64,000 nt of DNA from Alentia gelatinosa (GCA_950022655.1 OX465588.1:23360527-23424526), one strand, 5' to 3'; positions 1-12,152 are shown, numbered from the stretch's first letter. Translations and numbers: made by a program. Notes: generated by a model not told the origin, from the letters alone.

Positions 1-651
1 TTTATGCTATATGAATCCTTTCTTTCATTTATACATATCTGAAAGGTATATTTAGAGATACACTAACATTTAATGATAATTATGACTGCTTCGGAAAAAG
101 GTGTTTTATGGAGAAAGTTAATCAGGAATGTGAGATGTCACGAAAGGAGAAGGAAGATAAAAGAACAACAATAGACGTAAGACAAAGAAGAATGAACCAG
201 AGAAGACAGATGGTAGAGGACTGAAAACAGATCAGAGTAGATATACGAAAGAATGGCGAGGATATAAGGTAGACTGTAGAAGATGGATAATAGGTAGCAG
301 ACAATAGTGGAAGGTGTTGGGCAGGGAAAATAAACATAAGGGGGATGATGGATAGGGGAATATGGAAGACAATCTAAAGATAACAAATGACGGACGTCTT
401 CTATTCCAGATGTTCTCTACCCAAGACGCATGGTTAGGGTTAGAGTTAGAAGTGATATTAGTTTTTCGGTCAGAGGGTGAAATCTAAGGGGATTGCATGG
501 AAGGAGATATCGGAAAGGGCCAGATGTACCCCCGCGTAACTCCATTCTAACCGTGTCTGTTTTGTTACGAAGATTATACAGACACGTCAAAGAATGTTGT
601 CTATTGTCGGAAAAATTTTCTGTTGTTGATGCAAATTTTCTTCTCACATCC
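1..651. other. AT-rich non-coding stretch, nothing recognised
   Basis: Short open frames occur on both strands but none shows a domain, a signal peptide or splice-site support. Positions 120-360 are purine-rich on the plus strand, which explains the Ser/Leu/Tyr-rich minus-strand frames there. The stretch ends at the TAA flanking the MITE that starts at 655. Confidence 0.6.
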
Positions 652-654
652 TAA

Positions 655-1051
655 AGGGGGGCGGCCACCAACCACGACAAGGTTACGACAAGCCCCGACA
701 AGAAAGTTCCAATCGGCGCCTTGTCGTAGCCTTGTCGGGAGAAGAGGCATCCGTTCTGTCTGTCGTGAGCCCTTGTCACAGCCTGTCGGGAAGTGCACGC
801 TCCACCTAAATATTCTATCGTAGGCCTCTGCGACAACCTCCCGATACGCCACGACACGCCACGACAAGGCTCCTGTCGTGGCAAAAATAGAACATGTTCG
901 GTTTTGTCATAACCTTGTCGGAAGGCCCCTGACAACCCCCCGACAAGCTTCGTGTTGCAACCTGTCGGCAGGCGTTCCAATCGTAGGCCTGTCGTGGACC
1001 TTGTCGGAAAGCCATTGTCGTAGCCTTGTCGTGGTTGGTGGACGCCCCCCT
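655..1051. mobile_element. MITE with dense CGACAAG/CTTGTCG motifs
   Basis: The two ends are inverted repeats of about 30 bp: the left reads AGGGGGGCGgCCACCAACCA and the right end is its complement with one mismatch, continuing into CGACAAGG on each side. TAA stands directly outside both ends (652-654 and 1052-1054), a candidate 3-bp target-site duplication. Inside, the heptamer CGACAAG occurs five times in one orientation and five times in the other, with further partial copies such as CCTGTCGG. No transposase frame is present, so the element is non-autonomous. Open frames crossing it are by-products of the motif array. The 3-bp TWA-type duplication would suit PIF/Harbinger, but superfamily assignment is an inference. 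Confidence 0.75.
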
Positions 1052-1054
1052 TAA

Positions 1055-1207
1055 GACCCGGCGTCCTCTGAGCTCCAAATTGTCTACGACAGTCCTTACG
1101 ATGTACCTAAAATGTGATCGCGATTTATGCCGATGTTCCTCGTCTAGACGTTTTCTACAAAATAATTTTAAACTTAAATTTCTGTAGCAGTAGGTGGACG
1201 CCGCACC
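1055..1207. mobile_element. Short MITE of the GGCGTCCAC family, abutting the previous one
   Basis: The left end CCCGGCGTCCtC and right end TAGGTGGACGCCGCACC are inverted relatives of the termini at 22076, 26405, 11968 and 58645. The left flank TAA is the same trinucleotide that closes the neighbouring MITE; the right flank is TTA (1208-1210). The interior contains a CCTTACGATG segment resembling the interior of the 58645 copy. It is more diverged than the other copies, so the exact ends are uncertain. Confidence 0.5.
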
Positions 1208-1479
1208 TTAGCTGTCTGCTTCTGATTTTATCCAAATTTCACACAAAAAACAGCAATCTCTGAAGTTATTCCCGTATAGCCTCGTCGTGACGATATGTCG
1301 TGGTTTTATGTAAACCTAAATATACAGAAACGTCTACGTTATCTCTTCTGAAAGCAATACTTAAATGGGTAAATGCATCATTTTTACCGAAACACCTCCG
1401 TTTCTTAACTTATATAACTGAATAACCTCTTGTTGTTATCAATTATCTGAGTCGTGTTTAGTGAATGACTGACAAAGTG

Positions 1480-1855
1480 TTATCTCACCCCTGGTACAAG
1501 TGTAGCCATAGGAATACCATTAGAAAAAAATACTCAACGATCACCCCGGTAAAGTGACAATACTACGCCATGGTCGTGGCGTAGTGAATACGAAATGACG
1601 TCATAGGTGATTGACCAATCGGCGGCCAGTATTTCAGAGAGATGACAAGACAAGACAAGAAATTTCAACTCCCCTAACCATGAAAGGGGTGAGATAAATC
1701 CAGAACCGCACTCGAATCGTAAAATAAACAATACTACACTCGTTTGAAAGGGCCGTAATCGTCACTCGGCTTCGCCTCGATAAAGATTGCTGCCCTTCCA
1801 AACTCGTGGAGTATTGGGTATTTATACGATTCTCTGTGCAGTTCTATATAAATCT
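1480..1855 (+). mobile_element. Hairpin-rich repeat, copy A
   Basis: This copy begins TTATCTCACCCCTGG. It contains a perfect 9-bp stem (ACTACGCCA at 1562-1570 paired with 1577-1585, 6-nt loop), then GGGGTGAGATAAATCC around 1684. A second nested stem spans about 1737-1812 and is capped by GGCTTCGCC, the complement of GGCGAAGCC. It ends near a TTTATACGATTCTC..TTCTATATAAA segment. The order of blocks is repeated in copy B in reverse, in copy C and in copy D. No protein is encoded, and it is not assigned to any known superfamily. Confidence 0.75.
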
Positions 1856-2845
1856 TCAACGATATAAATATTCAAACTTATTATCAATAACGGAATCAAG
1901 TCAAATAGATTATCCTTCATCATATGTATGGGGAACACGCTACTGTTGGAAAGGTCATGCATGATGGTGTCACCAATGTCAATTCGAGAAGTGTATTGAA
2001 AATACAGATTTGTATGTCTTTATGAAAACTATACAGATCATATCAACCATGACCAACTATAGGTGATGCTCTAGGCCTATAGGCACTTTCATACCAACCT
2101 CTTGCATAATTAAATATTGATACCAATTAGTACAGTTGCTATGCTCCCCGTGGGAAACTCTGGACATCAGGCGTGTCATTTTAGCTCACATCGGGATAGT
2201 TAAATATCGACATGGCACGCAAACTACATAAAACAACCATAGTGTAAGGGGTGGGAGTTGGGAGGACGACCTCGTGGGTGTAGCCTTTGAAGGCTGTCCT
2301 CTGTTTGGTGATGGGTGTATGTCGTGTGAACGAGGTGTAAACGTTCGCCTTTTGCCAGACCCCACCTAGCTTTACGGCCCGACGCAAGTACCGGGAAGTC
2401 TTTGATCTGCCGCTACGGGATCCTCACAAGCCAAAACCGTTGGCGGTGGAGTTGGGCGTCTACAGGGGGTAGGGTGTATTGTGCTGATGTTCACTGCCAC
2501 TGCTACAGCAGAGACATATTGTTTATGCTCTACGGAAGTGCATGACAGTTCTGAAGGACCCCTATAGGGTGTCAGTCTATGTGAGTTATGAACGGCGCTG
2601 CTAGATCTAAATCGTGTTAGTTAATACGATCCCTGAAAAGTAGGGTGCAAGAGGGACCAGGATGATAATTAAGCTACCTTTACTATCTATGCATGTAGTT
2701 GAGTGTAGGGTAAATAACTTGGCTCAACTAAGGATACCACACACATTTATATATGCATATTCATATACGAAAGGTTTGGAGGTAAAATTAGAAAATGGCC
2801 TATACAACGCACGAACGCATGAGGGTGGTTGCAGATATCAGAGGT
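1856..2845. other. Spacer between inverted repeat copies A and B
   Basis: About 1 kb lies between the facing inner ends of two oppositely oriented repeat copies. No domain, convincing splice site or transposase fragment was recognised. It could be ordinary host sequence between two independent insertions, or the interior of a larger element with inverted ends of about 370 bp. Confidence 0.5.
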
Positions 2846-3200
2846 ATTTATATAGAACAGCATCGAGAATCGTATAAATACACAATACTCCACGAGTTTG
2901 GCTGGTCTGCAATCATCATCGAGGCGAAGCCGAGTGACGATTACGGCCCATTCAAACGAGTGGAGTTTTGTCTATTTTACAATTCGAGTGCGGTTCTAGA
3001 TTTATCTCACCCATTCTTATGACATTAAATATCATCAAAATTTCACAATAATTAGAATAGACTTAGCAAATCCATATGACGTCATCTCAACTTCACTACG
3101 CCACAGTCGTGGCGTAGTATTGTCACTTTACAGGGGTGATCGTTGAGTACTTTTTTCTTATGTTATTCCTATGGCTAAACTTGTACCAGGGGTGAGATAA
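2846..3200 (-). mobile_element. Hairpin-rich repeat, copy B (inverted)
   Basis: This is the reverse-oriented counterpart of copy A. It starts with the complement of the TATAAATACGATTCTC block, carries GGCGAAGCC at 2923-2931 inside a longer stem, then ATTTATCTCACCC near 3001. The 9-bp stem ACTACGCCA/TGGCGTAGT follows at 3095-3118, and the copy ends CCAGGGGTGAGATAA. It differs from copy A mainly in the middle, where it instead resembles copy C around the ATATGACGTCAT block. Confidence 0.75.
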
Positions 3201-5370
3201 GTTAACGACCGCAAAGACTTTGTAGTGTTCAGAAACGTAAATGTAAGGAACTAGACTGGCAGGTGTCATTTTGAACCAGATTAGAGTGAAATCCTTAATC
3301 TTTATGAGAATAAGGATGAATATGATGTGACTTGCATGCTTTAGATCGTTACACAACTGGGGGCGTTTGATATCTAGGGACAGTGAGAAGGATGGAGACA
3401 ACGATAGCAAAGTTCGTGAGACGACAATGAAAAGGATAGGAGACTGATCGTATTGAATAACTGTCGTCCTCTCAGAATTTGAAATTTCTTCATTATATAG
3501 AGAATGAATATATCATTTACATATTTGCATAGTTAGACATGATGATACTGTATTGGTGTGCACATTGATTAAAGGTGGAATTTAGGCTACTAAGTATGGA
3601 AAGGACATATCTTTATGTATCCTTCTGAAAGGATAGTTTTCAGGACCGGCGTCAGGAGAAGGACAGACTTCTTAAACACTCTGGAAGGATATTTCTAGTG
3701 TCCGTCCTTCTGGTTGTCCTTTGAAAGAACACTCTTTGTTTACGCAGACTGTCCTATGAAAATCTAAGGATAGTCCCTTCAGATATTGAACTCTACCCTG
3801 GATACTAACTAGGGAAGCATTCTGCAGCTTTGCAGAAACTTTCTAGAAAGTTAGACGTGTAGGAGTCTGTTAGGACGGATGATAAAGAAACACCTCAGTG
3901 CAAACTTGTTAAGGTAAAAGTCCGAGGAATTGCAGAGCCTCACCTTAAACTGCGGAGCAGAATGTGTAGCGTCTCTGTCTATCAGCATGGCGAGGAGAGT
4001 GCAACACGCTAAGAAGAGGAATATTGAGTGGATGAAGGACAATTGCTTATGAGTGAGAGAGTGCAAGACATTATAACGTGACTCTCGAAGTGCCTAGATG
4101 GAAAGAGACCTGGTGCTAGGTGTATTTGTCAACCTGGTCCCAGTAGATCCAGTTCATGCAAGTGGCGTGTGCGGCAGACGGAGCCTGAGGATGGGTTCAC
4201 ACCTGTTTTGTTCGCAAATCCTGAGCCGGAAGTGTGGAGGAGTGAACGTAAAGAAAGGAACAAACCCACTTACACTGAGGAATGCCTTGGTAGTGATTTT
4301 GCATTTCAGGGAGTGCAATCGGGTGAAAGCCGACATGTTTTGGAGACAGCGTGAAGGGCGCTGATGGGTTGGAAGCACTAAATGCATTCTAGTCGGGGGA
4401 GAATGTAAAAATTAAGACCAGTTACAATTCCACACCTAGAAACGGGATAGACGATTGATGAGACTGTGGAACTCTGAAGCTCATCAAGTCAACTATCCAG
4501 ATACCCATTACCTCCGTGATTCTGCCTAGAAGATTTATCTTCGTGGCAATATCGCCAAGGTATGACTATTACTACGGTAGATACTCAGACGAACATTGTG
4601 GTTAGTTTCCGCTGGATACGAATCCCTAGTATTACACTTCAGAGTGTGTGGCAGACTCAGACAGGGGGATGTACGTGTACGAGTACAGACAGGAGAGGGG
4701 GGGAGATGTTGGAGAAGACAAGGGGAAGCCAGCAGGTCGGGCTGAAGTAGAGCGTGAGATAGGAAGTGGGACGAGGAGACAGATGGGGCCGGCGGGGCAA
4801 AGGGACCGGCGAGCAGCTCGCACGACCCCGTATCGACTCAACACTGACATGTGTCAGCCATGAGCCGTAATGCATGCGCCCATTATACGTGTTATTGTCA
4901 GGCGCCGTCCTCGGCCCAGTGATCCGCCCCAGCCCCGGGAGGTGCGCCCCGGGACCCCGCGGGACACGCCCGGAGCGCGCCGGCCCCATCCACCGGCCGC
5001 TCCTGACGACAATGCCGGCTGATCGAAAGTGTCACGGTGCGGGGTGTTAGGGGAGACGGGACGGATCACCGCCGCAGCCTTTTTCAGTTTGATTCCCCGC
5101 TGTCGCGCTTTGCGGCTTACCCCTTCATCCACCTCTCGTTGGCCTCCTATAGGCCGATCCGCGGTTAACAATAACTCCGCCCTTAAACCGTATGAGGTAT
5201 AGTGATACAGGCAGAGAAGACACCCTCAATCGGGAGATCTCATTAAAACTGCAGGTATGTTACAGTACATGATTTACCCGTATGCTATTTAGCATGTATT
5301 TAACAAATAATGTTATTCCCTTTTACAAGCCATTCAAGCCAAATATATGTTATATGTCCATGTTTTTATA
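3201..5370. other. Non-coding stretch with a GC-rich second half
   Basis: No exon was recognised. Positions 3590-3850 repeat short variants of AAGGACA/TGTCCTT, giving many small inverted repeats. From about 4690 the base composition shifts to GC-rich and CpG-rich, described separately. The remaining open frames look like chance frames. Confidence 0.5.
4690..5175. other. GC-rich, CpG-rich patch
   Basis: The patch contrasts sharply with the AT-rich surroundings and has many CG dinucleotides, densest at about 4905-5000. Several overlapping open frames on both strands (up to 110 codons) follow from the low stop-codon frequency of GC-rich DNA. They are Pro/Arg/Gly-rich without recognisable domains. 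It could be a regulatory or promoter-like island, but the sequence shows no decisive core-promoter element. Confidence 0.4.
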
Positions 5371-5528
5371 CAGTAAATCCCCTCTTAAGGGGAGACCCTC
5401 CGGTCCGAGCAAAGTGCCCCCTGGCGCGGGATGTCCGCTTAAGCGGGGTTAAAATAAACTAAATAAAAATTTCTGTTCCGAGCAAATTGCCCCCTTAAGC
5501 GAGGTGTCTCAGAAGCGGGGTTTTACTG
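5371..5528. mobile_element. pogo/Tigger-like MITE
   Basis: The left terminus CAGTAAATCCCCTCTTAAGG and the right terminus AAGCGGGGTTTTACTG form an imperfect inverted repeat of the CAGT..ACCCC..CTTAA type, characteristic of pogo/Tigger elements. The left flank is TA, as expected for Tc1/mariner-type insertion; the right flank is CA, so one side of a TA duplication may have mutated. Internal CCGAGCAAA/TTGCCCCC segments occur twice (near 5405 and 5477). At 158 bp it has no coding capacity. Confidence 0.7.
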
Positions 5529-6399
5529 CATCTCAATATAGGTATTGAAGAAATGGAGCTCTAAAAGTCAGCAATGAGAGAAAGTACTGCGGTATTAATT
5601 AAAAACGCAGGAAATATATTACTTTTCCCAATATATTCAGCCAATCTCCTTGCAATACCTATGTAAGTTATTGCATTCAAAATGGCTGCCCAATAGGGCC
5701 TATCCTTGGAGGGGATATGGATATGCATGAAGCAGCGTCCGAAATGGTGTTCTATAGGTGTCCTGCAACAGGGGTGGCGCATGGCGAGCATCGTTCACAA
5801 ACACTGGTCTTTGTCAGGGAGCTGCTTCCTCGTGTAAAAAACTGTCAAATCTGACAGATGGGAAATAAGAGAAGACCAAGTCCCGCGCTGCCCTAAATCC
5901 ACCTTTCTCTTCCTGCCTGCATGTCCCCGCGCTGTCTCTGCTTCCCCCACCCCCGGTCTCTTCTGAGGTGCTGTGTTTCTTCAGACAGCGTCGTTATTGT
6001 TGCATTATTGTTAATACACACACCCAATATTTGTCGGCGGAGACCCGGACTTGTGAATAGATTTATAGGACTCCAGTAAAGCGTTAAAAACAACTGTTAT
6101 GCACCTGCAGTGAGATACGGCGTCGAAGCAGGTGACGGCGGGGGTTGTGTGGGAAATAACGATCAATGTATTACAATTATGTTTATTGGAGCGTAGGGAG
6201 GGGCCCTGCTCAAGAGGAGCTCACATTGAGGATGTAAGGGATTGGTATTTGTAGGTTTCTTGTTGGTGCGATGGTCCAAAGAATGATCACAGAATGCTTG
6301 GCTGATGGAATTGTCTTTGCTCTACTATGAAGAAAAAGAATAGTTTTCTTTGTGTAAGGATGTTGATGTATAGTATGCTCACCAAGACCGAAGGCAATT

Positions 6400-6402
<3 letters not shown>
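5529..6402. other. Non-coding stretch, nothing recognised
   Basis: Unique-looking, moderately AT-rich sequence without a convincing exon, repeat or RNA gene on either strand. It ends at the AT microsatellite. Confidence 0.5.

Positions 6403-6460
<58 letters not shown>
6403..6460. repeat. (AT)n microsatellite
   Basis: An uninterrupted run of 29 AT dinucleotides, followed by a short GTGTGTG. The Tyr/Ile-rich open frames across it are repeat translations and not genes. Confidence 0.97.
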
Positions 6461-6467
<7 letters not shown>

Positions 6468-7948
6468 ATTAGATGATATATCTTCATGTCTGACGTTGCA
6501 TCATTCAAGACTGCCTGTTGGGTGGTGTTAGATATGTTATATTGTCAGACCACTGTAAACACTATGAATGTGATGTGTTTCCATTTTGTATCTCTATCAT
6601 TATGTATTTTCAAGGCACTGACGTGGTGGACTAACCCCATCTTTTGATCAATTCAACTAACCTTTTCCGTTCTTTATAATAGTTTTGGTGTTTAGCGCTG
6701 CTCATACGCTTCAACATGATAAACTATCTGGCGATGAGAAATGCTATTGTTCCTTTTGGGTGGGGGAGAAGTACATTGGCGCATTATTGGCAAGATAAAA
6801 AAAACAATAAAAAAAATGTTCCCAGTTTTGCAATAGCGTCAATATGATTTAGATTTCCAATGACGGCGCGCCTGGCTCTGACGTTACCGCATGCACTCCC
6901 CTCGTTGTCCCCTTTTCTCCTTTAGCGATTTCAAGACAAAAAAATTCACCTCAACCTCCTCCCCTACCGCAACCCCCAATCGTTGCTCTCAGGTGCCCAC
7001 CGCCACATCCCTCCCAGACTCCTTCAGGGGGCTTTTCCCGGCCGTCCACCTTCCCACGTCGGGCAGAAGACTCCGACTTGTCAACCGGAAGACGCCGACC
7101 GCCCGGCGGGCAGTGCCTTGCGCGGCGCATGCACACACAAAGGATATCAATACGCGGGTAAGGCGGTATTCACGTACGTCGTTGATGCGTGATTCACGCA
7201 ATCAGCGGAACTAGCCTGCCGTAAAGACGGCTAATCCGCTACGTTCTGCATACTTCACTGCAACGTAAGGTGAGCAGTAACTGCGTGAGAGGGGCAGTCA
7301 TTATGGGAGTTTGGCAGGAACTACATCTGGAGGGCAGCACCATATATCTAAGGTGTTTTGCAGGCACTTATATATCATAAGTGGCAACTATAGAATACCA
7401 CATCCGCGCAATGATTCAGTCGAATTAGACGGCTATATTCTATGGATTCCTGATATATAGATTCAGATTATTTACTGCAGTATAGAAGAGTAGTGATTTT
7501 ATTAGAGTCTGACCGGAACTGTCGCAGACAACCACAGCAGAGCAATTATGAGCCAAGCCGAGCGACACTGACTTAGCAACATTAACTGTATATATAAGCC
7601 ATTTCACATTTGCCGATTATTCAGCACCGATCTGCAGTTGGAAATCACCGATTGCTGTTTTTTTGTATACGAATGCCAGATTACTGAATGCCTATAATTA
7701 GTGAAGCCTATAATCGTCTAGTGTAAACGCCGGATATAGCATGCAAATGCCATGCTACGCAATTGGTAAACATGTAACGTATGGAAAGATGAGAAGCTGA
7801 ATGGTTGAATGAGAAGGGGTACGTTCGTCATGTAAGATGAGTGTTCAGCACTCAGCACGGTGCTTTCTGACACCTCACACACATACGTGTTGTTTGCCTG
7901 TCGTGTGGGCCAGGTGTTTCATATTGCAACAGTGCGAAGCCCTACTCC
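6461..7948. other. Non-coding stretch containing a GC-rich patch
   Basis: Mostly AT-rich. Positions about 6890-7215 are GC-rich with CpGs and a run of open frames on both strands with no recognisable domain. Nothing identifiable lies in 7215-7948, a TATA/ATAT-rich stretch. Confidence 0.45.
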
Positions 7949-8210
7949 TTATCTCACCCCTGGCACAAGCTTAGCCATAGAAATACCATTAGAAAAAAAT
8001 ACTCAACGATCACCCCAGTAAAGTAACTATACTACGCCATGGTCGTGGCGTAGTGAATGTGAGATGACGTCATATGGATTTGCTAAGTATATTTTAACTA
8101 TTTTGATGTTGTGATGCTATTTAATGGCAGAGAAAGGGGTGAGATAAATCCAGAACCACACTCGAATCGTAAAATATCGTATTTATACGATTCTCCATGT
8201 AGTTCTATAT
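7949..8210 (+). mobile_element. Hairpin-rich repeat, copy C (shortened)
   Basis: Begins TTATCTCACCCCTGGCACAA and carries the perfect stem ACTACGCCA (8031-8039) and TGGCGTAGT (8046-8054). It then has the GTGAGATGACGTCATATGG block and AAAGGGGTGAGATAAATCCA, and ends with the TTTATACGATTCTC..TTCTATAT block. The second hairpin with the GGCGAAGCC cap, present in copies A and B, is absent, so this copy has lost about 100 bp internally. Confidence 0.75.
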
Positions 8211-11200
8211 AGTTACTCCACCCTTCACGAACACGCCATGTCTCCAGTCTGGGAGTCTGCAGAGTTTCCCATAGGTGGAAATCTTTCCAATGACAGATTC
8301 AACGTTATCCATGTTAACATTACGGCATTCCATGTGTAAGTCATATGCACACCATTTAATTCGTGAAAAGGCTGTCTCTCAATCACCACAAGGATAGTAT
8401 CGCATTGTCCGAACACTCTGTAGGCACACATAACCTAAGGTAAACACACGCAGGGTATGCTGTATAGTAAATTATAGGAATTGTGATCCAAATAGGTAAA
8501 AGGACATACTTCACATGTGTATTGGCCTTTTAGAAGTTTCGGAAATAAAAAGCAAAACATTGACATAGTATGCACGTATATCTGGAGGGAGTAGGATGGG
8601 AAAAGGGAGAATCTGTGTACGGCGCTTATCCTAGTAAAATCAATCTAAATCATATATGTTCGTCAATCTCTATCATGTTTATATCATTGAGCGGTTTCTC
8701 TCTGATTTTACATAATCTATCAATCCCCATTGCCCTTGATTTAATACCCTGAAGCTAATACACTCTGAATGTTCAACGGCCTTTTAACTCTCGAGCCTGG
8801 AACTAGACAATCGTAATTTACCACCCCGTACAGCAACCTTTATCTCAATGACATGGAATTTATCTTACAGCGTTAACCATCCACGATATCTTATCGTGGT
8901 TACCATGTACATTTTCTTTCTTTCATATGTTATATCACATTTATCTACTTAATCCATGGTCGTCATATAAACAGCAAAACGTGATTTTCCATTCATGGCA
9001 GATTAACCTGTATTTAACATTTCCGACCCGTCATAGCAGTAAGTATTCTTGTTCCAGACCTAACGCCGCCTTGGGTGGGATACCCTGTCGTAATGCCCGC
9101 CCTCAGGGTTGCTCCAACCCGTCTATACTTCGTCCGCCTACCCTGCACCCTGGTCTAAAGAGACGCGCGGCAAACTGTTAAATCAGCGCGCCCGAAGCCC
9201 GCGTCTCTTCAGGGTCTTCTAAATCACGAAATATCCCAGTTATAAATCCTCGCCGCCTTCCGCCCGACGTTCTGGTGGATTTGAGCTAATGGGCGACCAG
9301 GCCCCAGCAAAAAAGCCTCTTAATGTAGTTCCCGTGTCCACCGCCGATTCTTACTTAGCGCTGTGAGCGCGCGGATCCGCCCACGTTAGGAAGGGGCTAA
9401 GTAAGTTTCTGTGGTGCGGGTGAGAGGTAGATAGAAGGGGTTGTAGCAGGCAAAGGAAAGGGTGAAGGAGCATGGCATGGATGTTAATAGGTAGCCTCAT
9501 TAATTAGCCATATGGGAAAGGTAGCATCAGCCCACGCAAGCTGCGACTTTGATATCTTAGTTATTGACGCTATATACTGAGATACACGTCGTTAATATGT
9601 GAATAAAACAAGACCTGACTGCGGGAATTTAACTAATGAAGCTGATAAGGGGCATAGTTGATGTGATAGCTTTGTATTTACCTCGATAAATAAGTTCTTT
9701 GTGTCTGCTCTAGTCGTATCTCGGTGTATCAATGTTCTATTTGGACAATTGTCGTACTGTTTCTTATTTATATCTTGTACGATCGGTAATCCTAATTAAT
9801 CTAGAGAAACCAATGTGCATTCATTTTCTTATTGAAGATTCATTTCAAATTATCAATTGAGTTGAATTTTCAAAAATCAAGACTTACTATCTGATAATAT
9901 GATTTACAGGGAGCCTGTAGATTTGATATACAAAGGACTTAATTGGTGTCCGTGGGAGGCACTCTATCTTCTAGTTTTGGGGTTATAATGATCAAGAGAA
10001 GAGACGGGTAAGTACCCTGTGATTATCTCATTCTGATATTTACTTGATACACATGCTGATTCATGTCAACCTGCTGAGTCTGAGAAAGAGCGGTATAAAC
10101 ATTACCATCAAGAATGAAATACCAATTGTTTAAAAAGGCATCTTGTGTACAAAATCTGAATGCAGGATACGTATTGATGGCTTTCAACAAAATGACAAAA
10201 GTGTGCAATGGCTGCGCAATTAATGTCAGTATGATGTGATCTGCCAGCCACATTTGACCCCAAACCTCGCATCCGTTCCCGGTAACTGACCATGAAATGG
10301 CTGCTGTCTGCATGCGAGACTTTGCCAATAGTGAACATCTGTAACTCCGCCCCAAAAACATAATAATTGACGCTTATTGCAGAAGAATGGAAATAAAAAC
10401 GGAAAAAATGCCATTGAAGGGGATTTTCGACCTTTTTCTACGGTGAAATTGCTCCACCTGGCTCCAAGAATCAGGTCGCTTGCATGTAGCTCCTGATTAC
10501 TTCGGACAACAACGGGAGAGCGTTGCTACAAAAAGCCTGAAGAGTAGTTCTCCCTGGTTCTATTTTTTCACGTGTAACAATTTCTTGTATTCACTGAATG
10601 CAGACTGCGGATACTGACTGCGGAGGTTGGAAGAGGCTCAGGGAGAAGGAAGGGGGGCCAGGCGTCTTTACATGCGATGCCTGTGGGGGATAACAAAGGC
10701 TCTGCTCTCTGGCGTCCTATTTGGGCAGGCGTCAACTACAAAAGTTAATGGCACGGACTGTCATCTCCGATGATCGATCCACTGAACCTGTGGCCCGGTC
10801 TGTTCAGCCCTGGAGGTGCTGGTGGTGGTTGGTGTGGCTAGTGGGTGTGTGTGTGGGTGGGTGGAACGTCTGCATGCAACCTGTTGTAATTAACGGAACT
10901 ATTTGCCAAGCGTGCGTGCACAAACCGCGTCCGACCCGCTTCAATCTTTAATAACACAAACCTGTTTTAACAGGGTGCAAAGCGGCCGTCGGCAAAATTC
11001 AACGCTCACTTCCGCTTCTTAATTACTCCGCGCCGGTCCGGACTACCCTCCGGTGGCGCCGCCTGCAGCCAGCGTCACGTGCTCTCGCCAACTCTCACCA
11101 GGTCTCGCGGAATCTCGCGGTGCCTGTCGTCATTGCCGTGATCACGTCCCGGCGAGATTTAGTGATTAGGTCGCTGAGCGGGGTCCCCGAGTCCGTGTGT

Positions 11201-11964
11201 GTCGCTATTTCCGGCGGCGCCGTTGCTGATGCCAGAGCGGCGGGGGTCAACGGGTGCAATTCGTAGGGGGCGTCGATTGTTGGCCTGGCGCGCGGCCTTA
11301 GCGGAGATCGCCGTGTGCAAAGTTTGTCTCCGCCTTGAAAACTCCCAAAGAGATGGAGAGAGAGGGAGAGAAAGCTTGTTCTTTTGAAAGGAGTCGGGGC
11401 CTGATCATTTGAGCGTTTTCGCGGGAGCGTCTTCAAAGGGACTTGATGAGTGGCGTGGGGAGGCGGGGACAGATGGCGGCTCTGGAAGATCCCTGAGACA
11501 ACCAGAGCCTTGAGAAAACTGCCAGCCTCACAATTACCGCCCGTGCCGAGAGCAGATGCTCCTTCTCTTTTAGGAGGGGGTTTAACTGCTGGCTTGAGCT
11601 GCTCAGTAATCTGCCGTTCACCAACTCAGCCACTCCTCTCTTCAACGTGGAGATCAACCATTAACGTCTGCAGTTTCAAATTCCGATTAGGGTTCTAGCA
11701 AATTGCTGTAGTGATATCTCATGGATATAAGCCAATCACCAGGTATAACTCCTCATGGCGGTAGATCCGCCAATCGTGGACCGTTAATACTCTGTTTTTA
11801 TAGGGTATTATATATTGGGTTCTTGGCATTAAGTGTTTTAATGTGATTGGGTAAAGAACAGCTGATGCAGTTAAGTATTGAATGTATTTAAATACTTAAT
11901 AGGGAAACAATATTTTGTACTCGTAGAAGATATGGAATATTGACACCTTAGAGGTAGGTCTGTT
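8211..11964. other. Non-coding stretch with a GC-rich patch at its end
   Basis: No exon recognised. Positions about 9050-9400 are moderately GC-rich. Positions about 10990-11420 are clearly GC-rich and CpG-rich, with repeated TCTCGC/CTCGCGG segments near 11085-11120 and purine-rich GAGAGA runs near 11350. The open frames in both directions there are explained by composition. Confidence 0.45.
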
Positions 11965-11967
11965 TAA

Positions 11968-12149
11968 GCCTGGCGTCCACTGCGCTCCCGATACCCTACT
12001 ATAGTCCCTACGATGCGTGCATCGGGGTGCATCCTCAGGTGTATCAGCTACGGATTAAAGCTGACTTTCCAACGTGATATCGATTTTGAGTCTGGACATG
12101 CATCATGAGGCTGATCGTAGTGTATCGGGAGCTCAGTGGACGCCTGACC
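11968..12149. mobile_element. MITE, GGCGTCCAC family (short subtype)
   Basis: The termini are inverted repeats: the left begins GCCTGGCGTCCACTGCGCTC and the right ends GAGCTCAGTGGACGCCTGACC, extending into CCCGATAC. TAA stands on both outer sides (11965-11967 and 12150-12152), a matched candidate target-site duplication. The interior aligns by eye along its whole length with 58645-58829, including ATCGGGGTGCATCC and TGACTTTCCAAC. No coding capacity. Confidence 0.8.
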
Positions 12150-12152
12150 TAA

